The notes under the pieces were generated by a model, which was not told the origin of the DNA, did not search any database, and worked only from the letters and a program-made list of their open reading frames with translations. A DNA stretch of 64,000 nucleotides, taken from positions 28,448 to 92,447 of the IMG/VR virus record IMGVR_UViG_3300017613_000561, one strand, 5' to 3'. This document shows, in pieces, positions 37,281 through 44,638 of the stretch. The stretch is from a virus. Within the stretch, counting starts at the first letter, position 1; each line of letters starts with the position of its first letter. Position numbers and translations under genes: made by a program.

Positions 37281-39401
37281 ATGTTAGAAGTATCCGCATT
37301 TGGAGCCATTGGTGATTCTGCCACGGTCTGCCAGAAAGAATTGGTAGGGGGCAAGGGTGCAGCACTAGCTGAGATGGCTTCTCTAGGGTTGCCAGTACCA
37401 CCGGGTTTCACCCTGACCACAGAGCTTTGTAATCTCTACCGCTGGCTACATCAATATGGCCGAAAGGCAGAGGACAAAGATGCTGTCATTGAAGACATCA
37501 TGGAGCTGATAGTAACGCCCATGTTGGAACGGTTGGAGAGCCATTTTGGATACATGCCTTTGTTAAGTGTTCGTTCCGGTGCTCGGGTGTCGATGCCTGG
37601 AATGATGGACACAGTTTTAAATGTTGGGCTAGTTGAATCCAACCTTGTGGAATGGGCAGATCGTATAGGTGGACGGGCTACATTAGATAGCTACCGTAGA
37701 CTTATTCAGATGTATGGTTCGGTAGTCCTCAATGTTGAAGATAGACATTTTGAAGGAATACTCCAAAGTGTTAAGGATCGTGCCGGAGTGGAGGACGATG
37801 CAGGGCTTGAAAATGAGCATTTGTTTGGTTTGAACGAGAAGTACCTGCAGCTGTTGGACAGCATCAATGAGCCGCTTCCTCAGACCTTGGAAGAGCAGCT
37901 GGCTGGAGCTATTCGGGCAGTATTTGATAGTTGGGATAATGACAGGGCTAAGCACTATCGTAAGATGCATGGGTACCCAGATGATTGGGGTACAGCTGTA
38001 GTCGTTCAGGCCATGGTGTTTGGCAATATGAATGAGCAGTCCTGTTCCGGCGTGTTGTTCACCAGAGACCCAGCCACTGGGCAACCTGGAGTTGTTGGTG
38101 AGTTCCTTCCCAATGCTCAAGGCGAAGATGTAGTTGCCGGAGTCAGAACCCCGCAACCTCTTATTGATATGTTTGATTGGAATGAGTCGGCACATATAGA
38201 GTTGTTTGAATTGGCTCATAAGATGGAATTGCATTATCGTGATATGCAGGACATGGAGTTCACAGTTCAGGATGGGAAGTTGTATATCCTGCAAACCAGA
38301 GATGGTAAGCGTACTGCCAAAGCAGCCTTTAGGATTGCCCACAATATGTATACGGAAGAGATGATATCCAAGGAGGATATGAGAAAGCGGCTGACTGGTA
38401 AGATGTATGATGCACTCAAGTGCACCAAGATTGACCCAGAGCATTATGTTGAGCCCTGCCACAAGGGGATTCCAGCGGGGGGTAATGTAGTTTCGGGAGT
38501 AATCGCTACCTCAAGTTCCATGGCGGTAGCCTTGGCAGGCAAAGCCAACGTAATCCTGGTAACGAATGAGACGACCCCTAACGACATCAAGGGTATGGAG
38601 GCTAGTGTAGGTATCCTGACACGTACAGGAGGAGCTACTAGCCACGCTGCAGTGGTTGCTAGGGGCCTAAACAAGGCCTGTGTGGTGGGGTGTCAGGACC
38701 TGGACCTTGATACTGTGGCAGATAATACGCATGTAACCATAGACGGTGCCACTGGGGAGGTCTGGTTGAAAGACATGCCCCTGGTGGGGGGTGGTAGTGA
38801 TTCCTATGCTGAGACAGTGCTTGAAATTCTGAGAGGCGCTAAGGAGAAAGCGCCAGCATATGTTTTTAGCGGCACCCTGCAGGAAGGAGAGCCTGTCTGG
38901 ATAGATACAGCCCACATGTCCGTGTCTAATATGGTGGATGTTATTGCTGCCCTGACGTATCACCCGCTGGTAGTCATAGAGTTGTCGGATTGGTTCAGTA
39001 ACGGTGATGGCCTGGATGATAATTTTTTCAAGACCATGATAACTCCGCAGTACATTAAGGAGGCTAGGTTGGAAGGTCTAAAGACTAAGGTACTGGCCTT
39101 AGAAGCAATAGCAGTAACCAAGCATCCGGTGGTGTTCGTAAAGCTGCCAGATATTGCCCCAGCCGCTTATAAGAAGTCACTGGAGAAGGCAGGATACACG
39201 GTACTGGGATCGGTGAACACAGTAGCTGATTTGTTGAAGGGCGGGGTGGTAGACCCCTCAACTGACTTTATCAAGAAGGTCATGGGTGGGAAGACGGCGT
39301 ACAACAAAATGATAGCGATGTTGAAGAAGAACGGTGTGGAGTTTATGGACATGCCGAAACCAGTATACAAAGAAATGGAAGTATACGAATTGCTGGGTTA
39401 G
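37281..39401 (+). CDS. PPDK-like phosphotransferase, unusual C-terminus
   Basis: 706 aa. Residues 1-350 match the ATP-binding half of pyruvate phosphate dikinase (LVGGKGAALAEM with K25, SVRSGARVSMPGMMD with R98, EFLPNAQGEDVVAG). Residues about 395-475 match the swivelling phosphohistidine domain, with the catalytic histidine at H455 (GGATSHAAVVARG), exactly the number used for the Clostridium PPDK. The expected C-terminal PEP/pyruvate TIM barrel (about 340 residues) is replaced by about 220 residues I do not recognise, so the phosphoryl acceptor may not be pyruvate. Compare rifampin phosphotransferase, which also changes the acceptor domain. Carries a palindrome variant inside. Confidence 0.8.
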   Translation: MLEVSAFGAIGDSATVCQKELVGGKGAALAEMASLGLPVPPGFTLTTELCNLYRWLHQYGRKAEDKDAVIEDIMELIVTPMLERLESHFGYMPLLSVRSGARVSMPGMMDTVLNVGLVESNLVEWADRIGGRATLDSYRRLIQMYGSVVLNVEDRHFEGILQSVKDRAGVEDDAGLENEHLFGLNEKYLQLLDSINEPLPQTLEEQLAGAIRAVFDSWDNDRAKHYRKMHGYPDDWGTAVVVQAMVFGNMNEQSCSGVLFTRDPATGQPGVVGEFLPNAQGEDVVAGVRTPQPLIDMFDWNESAHIELFELAHKMELHYRDMQDMEFTVQDGKLYILQTRDGKRTAKAAFRIAHNMYTEEMISKEDMRKRLTGKMYDALKCTKIDPEHYVEPCHKGIPAGGNVVSGVIATSSSMAVALAGKANVILVTNETTPNDIKGMEASVGILTRTGGATSHAAVVARGLNKACVVGCQDLDLDTVADNTHVTIDGATGEVWLKDMPLVGGGSDSYAETVLEILRGAKEKAPAYVFSGTLQEGEPVWIDTAHMSVSNMVDVIAALTYHPLVVIELSDWFSNGDGLDDNFFKTMITPQYIKEARLEGLKTKVLALEAIAVTKHPVVFVKLPDIAPAAYKKSLEKAGYTVLGSVNTVADLLKGGVVDPSTDFIKKVMGGKTAYNKMIAMLKKNGVEFMDMPKPVYKEMEVYELLG
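38412..38423. repeat. Palindrome variant GCACTCAAGTGC (inside gene)
   Basis: One change, within the PPDK-like coding region just before the phosphohistidine domain. Confidence 0.45.
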
Positions 39402-39447
39402 GGGTAAGACGGTACACTACGGGAGTCCCTAAGTATGGAACCTCCGT

Positions 39448-39861
39448 ATGACAATAAAGACAAGGCATAGGTGCCCCAAGTGTACAGGGGCGGCATGGTT
39501 GGAAATAGAAGACAGAGAGGTGGTGATTCGATGCCTCTGTGGGTTTCTAAAGATAGTGGAAGAAATTCGGGACGGTATGGTAATCACCCGGACTGAACAT
39601 CCCACACTCCATTCCCTGCCAAGGACCGGAACAAAGCTCTCAAAGTGCCTTGGAGCCCTGTATGTTTACTCTCCTCAAAGCACTGGAGAGTTGGCTGTAA
39701 AACTAGACCAGACGAACAATGAAACAGCAGTTCAGTTGACCGTACTGCAGACCAAAGGATTGGCAGTTAAGGTGACGCAGGGGAAAGGAATCCCCGGTGG
39801 TAGTGTTTGGGATATGAGTAGCATTGGTAATCGTCTATTGGATGGAGGAAGAAATGAGTAA
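39448..39861 (+). CDS. Zinc-ribbon plus winged-helix protein (137 aa)
   Basis: N-terminal CPKC and CLCG pairs suggest a zinc ribbon; residues about 55-125 look like a winged helix (LGALYVYSPQSTGELAVKLD with a following LTVLQTKGLAVKV). Possibly a transcription regulator. Overlaps the CsrA-like gene by 8 nt. Confidence 0.5.
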   Translation: MTIKTRHRCPKCTGAAWLEIEDREVVIRCLCGFLKIVEEIRDGMVITRTEHPTLHSLPRTGTKLSKCLGALYVYSPQSTGELAVKLDQTNNETAVQLTVLQTKGLAVKVTQGKGIPGGSVWDMSSIGNRLLDGGRNE

Positions 39862-40198
39862 GTTGACCACATTAGTACTAGGGATCAAAGAAGATAAGAG
39901 TTTTTATCTGAACGACATTAGGGTGACAGTTACAGGAGTGCCTACAGACCGCAGTTTCGTAGTGTCTGTCGGTGGGGAAAACATACCTGTAGTTGGTAGC
40001 CAACCGATACCCTTAGGCATGACACCAGAAGTATTTCTTATGGTGGGGCCGGGGACACACAGGACTTCCATGCATCGTAAAGGCACAGCAAAGGTGGTGA
40101 TTCAAGCCCCTAAGGAAGTGACTATCCTGCGGGAAGACCTCTATTTGAAGGGTTTTGATGAGCGTAACCATAGTAAGGAAGTCCCAGGTACAGCCTAA
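39854..40198 (+). CDS. CsrA-like RNA-binding protein with insertion
   Basis: 114 aa. The first 30 residues (LTTLVLGIKEDKSFYLND then IRVTVTGV) fit CsrA strands 1-2, and residues 79-100 (AKVVIQAPKEVTILREDLYL) fit the CsrA C-terminal half, including R93 at the RNA-contact position of 'HREE'. An insertion of about 50 residues splits them. CsrA dimers bind GGA in ribosome-binding sites. Start ATG 39854, after GGAGGAAG. It could regulate the phage's GGA-rich leaders such as GCUAGGAGC; this target is inference. Overlaps the following gene by 41 nt. Confidence 0.7.
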   Translation: MSKLTTLVLGIKEDKSFYLNDIRVTVTGVPTDRSFVVSVGGENIPVVGSQPIPLGMTPEVFLMVGPGTHRTSMHRKGTAKVVIQAPKEVTILREDLYLKGFDERNHSKEVPGTA

Positions 40199-40640
40199 TC
40201 TGGTGCTGCAAGGATTTGAAATAACCCCAGAGGCCTTGGATGATTATTATCACATGTTCCCCGGTGGGTCGGAGGAGCACCTGGATGGTTTGCTCCGAAA
40301 GATGGTCAAAGTAAAGGTGAAGGGCGGAACGCATGCAGTTGGAGAGGCCCTGTTTCAAGTGAATAAAGCCAGGGTGTTTGGGATCGGTTTCTTAGCAGGA
40401 ATGGGAGCCAAGCCAGGACCCCTCAGTTGCCCAGTGTGTGGTGGGCGGGGAAGTCTGGTCTTTTATGATGAATGCCCTTTGTGCCATGGAAGTGGATGCC
40501 CGTCATGTTCTGATGGGATGGTTAAGGTAGAGAAGCCATGTACGCATGGCACTTGTATAGTAAAAGCGAGAGGGAAGGGAAATGCTAGGAAAAAGACTCA
40601 GCGGAAGCATCATTTTCAACAACGGCATCGTAGACGGTAG
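40158..40640 (+). CDS. DnaJ-type zinc-finger protein (160 aa)
   Basis: N-terminal half is alpha/beta; the C-terminal half has four CxxC units (CPVCGGRGS, CPLCHGSG, CPSC, then C) like the DnaJ cysteine-rich domain, ending in a very basic tail. It may be a redox or chaperone adaptor. Start ATG 40158. The long tail overlaps the phosphatase gene by 59 nt, so it may be fortuitous. Confidence 0.6.
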   Translation: MSVTIVRKSQVQPNLVLQGFEITPEALDDYYHMFPGGSEEHLDGLLRKMVKVKVKGGTHAVGEALFQVNKARVFGIGFLAGMGAKPGPLSCPVCGGRGSLVFYDECPLCHGSGCPSCSDGMVKVEKPCTHGTCIVKARGKGNARKKTQRKHHFQQRHRRR

Positions 40641-41130
40641 GATCTACGGCGGATCATATCTCGACAGGCCAAGACAGCTGCCAGGAGTAAAGATGGCCGT
40701 AGAGATTCCTTTGACCTGCGATGTCAGCATACCTACGAAAGATTTCAGTGTCCCGCCTGCAAAGGTGATGGAGCGGGGTATGATACATGCCTATGTACTG
40801 TTACAGAAGCACGGCATGATCTATGTCGGCTGCATGGGTGGGGTTGGTAGGACCGGGTTGTTCATGGCCCTCATGGTCCGGTGGATGAATGAGACTATGG
40901 CCCGGTACTCTAAGAGGACAAGGATTGGCCCCCAAACAAAGGTACGACACCTTTTGCGCGGTCCCGGGTCTGGATGGGGTAAGGAAGCTATTGGGGACTG
41001 TGAATATGTCCCGCCTATTGCTTATGTACGGAAGGCATATTCGCCTCATGCCGTGGAGACAGAACAGCAGAAGAAGTACGTTACTGACTTCGACATGACT
41101 AGACTGAATGCCTTGGTGGGGTGGCTGTAA
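40582..41130 (+). CDS. Dual-specificity-type phosphatase
   Basis: 182 aa. The P-loop CMGGVGRTG has C84 and R90 (CX5R), and the acid loop PTKDFSVPP has D54, both in the correct spacing for cysteine-based tyrosine/dual-specificity phosphatases. N-terminal strands (GGSYLDRPRQLPGVKM) complete the fold. It would dephosphorylate a protein, RNA 5' end or other phosphoester. It follows the PPDK-like and CsrA-like genes in one unit. Ribosome-binding site GAGGGAAGGG. Confidence 0.8.
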   Translation: MLGKRLSGSIIFNNGIVDGRIYGGSYLDRPRQLPGVKMAVEIPLTCDVSIPTKDFSVPPAKVMERGMIHAYVLLQKHGMIYVGCMGGVGRTGLFMALMVRWMNETMARYSKRTRIGPQTKVRHLLRGPGSGWGKEAIGDCEYVPPIAYVRKAYSPHAVETEQQKKYVTDFDMTRLNALVGWL

Positions 41131-41137
41131 ATAACAT

Positions 41138-41166
41138 TTGACAAACCTACCTGACTATGACATAGT
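41138..41166 (+). promoter_or_regulatory. Phage promoter (TTTGACAAAC class)
   Basis: TTGACA at 41138-41143, 17-bp spacer, CATAGT at 41161-41166. Drives the 348-aa gene and the second phosphatase. Confidence 0.85.
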
Positions 41167-41196
41167 TATGGTATAAATAAACACAAGGACGGGATC

Positions 41197-42243
41197 ATGG
41201 AAACAGTAGCACAGCCTCTTGCGCTCCAAAAGAATAGGCCATTGGTATCAAAGATAAAGCTGGGTAACCTGCCTCTTATAGGTACGGCATACCAGATGAG
41301 AAAGGCTCTGCCCAAGCTGGGCGATGGGGCGACCCCAGACTCTGAAGCCATCAAGTTCTATTTGCATAATCATGCTTACATGCTGGTACAGCAAAGAAAA
41401 TCAGAGTACGAACCCCTAGGAAAGTATCAGCCTGTTGTAGAGGCTTACTTCTCAGTAGGCACCGAGGTTTTTCAGCGTTTGTTTTATTACCTGCTTGTCA
41501 TATGCACTAGGGAAGCAAGGCATGTGCATAACAGCAACAACATTTTTAATAAGGTGGAGCAAAAGTTTGGGATTATGTTGGCAGAGTACCTGCAGAAACT
41601 TAAAGCGTCCGGTGGTGACGGTGCAATAGACCTTATTAAGGATACCACGATGGATATCAGCTTGGGGCAGTACACCACGTTCCTAGAGTTCGTGTTTGAC
41701 ATGGGTGGTTTTAGTGGTGGTTACGGTGGTCAGCCTTGGGTAGATGTAGCTGGGTGCCTTAATAGATTTGTGCATGGTAAGACCAGCGGGGAGACTATGG
41801 TAGACACCGGGTTTACGTTGGCCCACAACAATGGTCCCATATTTAATAAGCCGCTGTTGTATAGCAAGTATTCTGCGAATTTTGGACCCCTGCTGGATGT
41901 TCAGCGTGGGGGCATGATTCCACAGTTGGTCTGGGAAGCCCGTAAGGGCTGCACCTATATGAAGGCAGCAACGAACTCCCCGGCGATACAGGGTATGCAT
42001 AAGCACCTGGAGGCCATTGTAGGGAACGAGTTCTCTGGTAGGGTTGATTGGGATCAGGTTAAGAACCTCGGGGCGGAGTACCCGGTGGATACGTTCAAAC
42101 AGAAGGCTCTGATGCATTATGGTACAGCACCTAAGGTAGTAGCTGTAGACCTTGCTAAGGATGAGAAACAGGATGTGTACTTTGTGACTCCAAGTCAGAC
42201 TGTACCTAAATTGACACGTAAGCAATTAGTATTGGGATCATAG
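41197..42243 (+). CDS. Hypothetical protein (348 aa)
   Basis: Large, well-expressed-looking gene with its own promoter (ribosome-binding site AAGGACGGG), placed between two phosphatase-like genes. All-alpha start, then a glycine-rich DMGGFSGGYGGQPW region, and AHNNGPIFNKPLLYS. No P-loop, no metal motif. Not recognised; a partner or substrate of the phosphatases is a fair guess from position only. Confidence 0.6.
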   Translation: METVAQPLALQKNRPLVSKIKLGNLPLIGTAYQMRKALPKLGDGATPDSEAIKFYLHNHAYMLVQQRKSEYEPLGKYQPVVEAYFSVGTEVFQRLFYYLLVICTREARHVHNSNNIFNKVEQKFGIMLAEYLQKLKASGGDGAIDLIKDTTMDISLGQYTTFLEFVFDMGGFSGGYGGQPWVDVAGCLNRFVHGKTSGETMVDTGFTLAHNNGPIFNKPLLYSKYSANFGPLLDVQRGGMIPQLVWEARKGCTYMKAATNSPAIQGMHKHLEAIVGNEFSGRVDWDQVKNLGAEYPVDTFKQKALMHYGTAPKVVAVDLAKDEKQDVYFVTPSQTVPKLTRKQLVLGS

Positions 42244-42252
42244 GAGCAAGAC

Positions 42253-43053
42253 ATGAAAAAGATAGGATTCGTACCAGAGGTGTCCACTACGGAAGACATG
42301 TATGATGACCTGCCGTCTGGAGGTAGTCCCGGTGGTGTCTGGGACAATGACCTGGAGCAGTATAACCAGCAGGATTTCTTCTCCAAGGGAAGTAGTAAGT
42401 CCAAGGGGGGTAAGGGTGGGTTTAAGCGGTGTTGGGAGACGCATCCACCCCTGCCTATTGTAGTAGAAGGCAAGACGTACTTTGTACGTGGCGGAAGCTG
42501 CCACTATGAGCCTAAGGAGACGGATATTTTTCTGGGCTTTGATTATGGCATGTCCAGAAGTAGTTCTTTGGCGTACCCATGGGTGAAAGGTGAGGCGTTC
42601 CTGTATGAGATTATGGATATGCATGCCCCTAGTGACCCAAAGAGTTTCAAGCAGCTGATTGGCTATCTGGCTAAGAGCATCCTGGCAGGTAAGCGGGTGT
42701 ATATGGGCTGCATAGGTGGGCATGGTAGAACCGGGCTAGTACTTGCTGCACTGGTTACGTACATGACCGGGGAGCTGGACAGCATAGCCTATGTGAGGAA
42801 GCACTACTGCAAGAAGGCGGTGGAGGCCAAGTGTCAGGTGACGTTCCTGAACAAGCATTTTGGGATCACGAAAGCAGAGCCGACTAAAACCTACGGAGAC
42901 TTTGGTGATGCTTGGGGGACGAACTCCAAGAAGAAAAGGAACGCGGCCTATGATTCTCGTAAGAAAGCTTCGGAGCCCAAGGACAAGACCTCGTACATCA
43001 GGCCGGTGAAGACGCATATGTGCATCCATGGAAAGAAAGCACATCTGAAATAA
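42253..43053 (+). CDS. Second cysteine phosphatase-like protein
   Basis: 266 aa. CIGGHGRTG (C153, R159) is a CX5R P-loop, with D122 in MDMHAPS as possible acid. The core is preceded by a 60-residue glycine/serine/lysine-rich segment and followed by a lysine-rich tail (about 215-266), both suited to nucleic-acid or protein binding. It differs strongly from the phosphatase at 40582 in the flanks, so it is not a recent duplicate. Follows the 348-aa gene by 9 nt. Confidence 0.75.
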   Translation: MKKIGFVPEVSTTEDMYDDLPSGGSPGGVWDNDLEQYNQQDFFSKGSSKSKGGKGGFKRCWETHPPLPIVVEGKTYFVRGGSCHYEPKETDIFLGFDYGMSRSSSLAYPWVKGEAFLYEIMDMHAPSDPKSFKQLIGYLAKSILAGKRVYMGCIGGHGRTGLVLAALVTYMTGELDSIAYVRKHYCKKAVEAKCQVTFLNKHFGITKAEPTKTYGDFGDAWGTNSKKKRNAAYDSRKKASEPKDKTSYIRPVKTHMCIHGKKAHLK

Positions 43054-43056
43054 CAT

Positions 43057-43085
43057 TTGACAAACGTAGCCACCCATGGCATAGT
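43057..43085 (+). promoter_or_regulatory. Phage promoter (TTTGACAAAC class)
   Basis: TTGACA at 43057-43062, 17-bp spacer, CATAGT at 43080-43085. The last of this class before the structural genes; it may drive the polymerase operon. Confidence 0.85.
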
Positions 43086-43120
43086 TATATTATAGAGAGG
43101 GCAAACTCATGGAGGGAAAG

Positions 43121-43993
43121 ATGGCCGTAAATATAGACAGCAAGAGCGTATTCAAAAAGCTCGGAATATCCGGCAGTTACGAAGAAGCATTAGCCAATGA
43201 TATAACGGTGGATACAGTGTTGGCCGGTATCACGCTCACTAACAAGCATCAGTTTAAGAATTACATCCCGTTTGGAGAGGGTGTGATTGGCATGTTGATG
43301 AAAGACACCCTTGGGCAGTACAGCAAGTCTCATCTGTCTCATCTGGTAAAGGTTGCTGTAGATAAGTTGGTGACCCAGACGGTAGAGCAGGCAGACCCTG
43401 GTGGTAAAACTTCAGAGTGGCCTAATTGGAGCGATGAGATTGAGACTAAGGGCACTGTTACTGTAGATGGTAAGAAGGTAGGTGATGTCACCAATGTATC
43501 TATCAAGGTAGGAGACCCGGATGTATTGGCGGGGGATGATGCGGTTGTCTTGAATGCCCTGGACACCTTCGTTGCCAACAAGAAAAAGAAACCAAAAGGT
43601 GTGCCTCTCAAGAAGACAGCCACTAAGAAGGGACCAAATCTTGATGCCCCATCGGTGTCATTGAAGAAGGCTAATTATTTGTATCAGCCGGTAACTGGTA
43701 CCAGTGATCATAGTAGGTACTTCCTGATAGCCAAAGCAAAGAATGTTCGTGTTGCTGCCAGGATCAAGGGGCATAAGTTAAGCCTCAGGGTAGAAAGCCC
43801 TAATTTGGAAAAGTACACTGCCCAGTTGTCAGGAGCAGGGTTGGATTTGATGGGTACGCATGCATCCATACATCTGGGTGTTGGTAATCTTAAGATGGCT
43901 AAGCGTACTGTTGGAGCCCTCCTGTTGGATATGGGTTTTGATTGGGATACCAAGATGCCTGATATTAAGCAGATTTACGGGAAGGGGGTGTAG
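43121..43993 (+). CDS. Hypothetical protein (290 aa)
   Basis: ATG 43121 preferred (GGAGGGAAAG before it) over ATG 43109. Helical N-terminal domain, lysine-rich linker (ANKKKKPKGVPLKKTATKKG, about residues 150-170), and a compact C-terminal domain. The linker suggests nucleic-acid contact. Not recognised. Confidence 0.6.
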   Translation: MAVNIDSKSVFKKLGISGSYEEALANDITVDTVLAGITLTNKHQFKNYIPFGEGVIGMLMKDTLGQYSKSHLSHLVKVAVDKLVTQTVEQADPGGKTSEWPNWSDEIETKGTVTVDGKKVGDVTNVSIKVGDPDVLAGDDAVVLNALDTFVANKKKKPKGVPLKKTATKKGPNLDAPSVSLKKANYLYQPVTGTSDHSRYFLIAKAKNVRVAARIKGHKLSLRVESPNLEKYTAQLSGAGLDLMGTHASIHLGVGNLKMAKRTVGALLLDMGFDWDTKMPDIKQIYGKGV

Positions 43994-43994
43994 G

Positions 43995-44219
43995 ATGTTA
44001 ACGCAAGAACAGTTTGACAGCCTAGAGATTGGGGAGGTCATAGAAGCCGGGGTTCTGTTTGGCAGCATGACCAATGAACCTATCTGCTGGTCGATCCTGG
44101 GTAAGAGCGAGGCCACGATGCACTTAAGTGCTCACTGGGAGGGGGTGCTCATGGGGGAGTACACCTATAAGTTGAATAAGACCTCGTTAGGGTATCTGTT
44201 ACGGAGGGTGGAGTTATGA
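43995..44219 (+). CDS. Small hypothetical protein (74 aa)
   Basis: ATG 43995, 1 nt after the preceding stop. Beta-rich, with exact palindrome inside its coding region at 44120. Overlaps the next gene by 4 nt. Not recognised. Confidence 0.55.
   Translation: MLTQEQFDSLEIGEVIEAGVLFGSMTNEPICWSILGKSEATMHLSAHWEGVLMGEYTYKLNKTSLGYLLRRVEL
44120..44131. repeat. Palindrome GCACTTAAGTGC (inside gene)
   Basis: Exact copy within the 74-aa gene, 85 bp before the next start codon. Confidence 0.8.
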
Positions 44220-44638
44220 AATACTGGGCAAAGCTATATCACATGGCTAGTAAGATTTCTGATGTGATGCACATGGGGATACATCTTAGGGCGCAAGCGG
44301 GTAAGTATCCCATAGTGGATGGCTCCATGAGTTTTAGGGTGGAAGGAATGACCGGTATGGAGCTGACTGCAAAGATCATAGGGTACAATTACTATGAGAA
44401 GGATGAGGCCCTGGATGTTCTGGTTTCAGTATCTGGTAACCTCGCTTTGTTGATACATGCCACAGAAGACGACTTGCATGTTTGGGTCATGGATATGAGT
44501 CGATTCACTGAGAAGTTTGTAAACGGAGTGAAGGCCAGTATGCTAAGTAGGAAAAGTCACGACACCATGATTACTTTGTTGAAGAAGGGCAGGGTTAATA
44601 TGTATGCCTATAAGCAGGGGGAGTGGGCCGCATGCTAA
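44216..44638 (+). CDS. Hypothetical protein (140 aa)
   Basis: Mixed alpha/beta with a sheet (ALDVLVSVSGNLALLIHA) and a C-terminal basic helix. Overlaps the polymerase start by 7 nt, so coupled to it; may be a polymerase accessory protein, from position only. Confidence 0.55.
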   Translation: MKYWAKLYHMASKISDVMHMGIHLRAQAGKYPIVDGSMSFRVEGMTGMELTAKIIGYNYYEKDEALDVLVSVSGNLALLIHATEDDLHVWVMDMSRFTEKFVNGVKASMLSRKSHDTMITLLKKGRVNMYAYKQGEWAAC

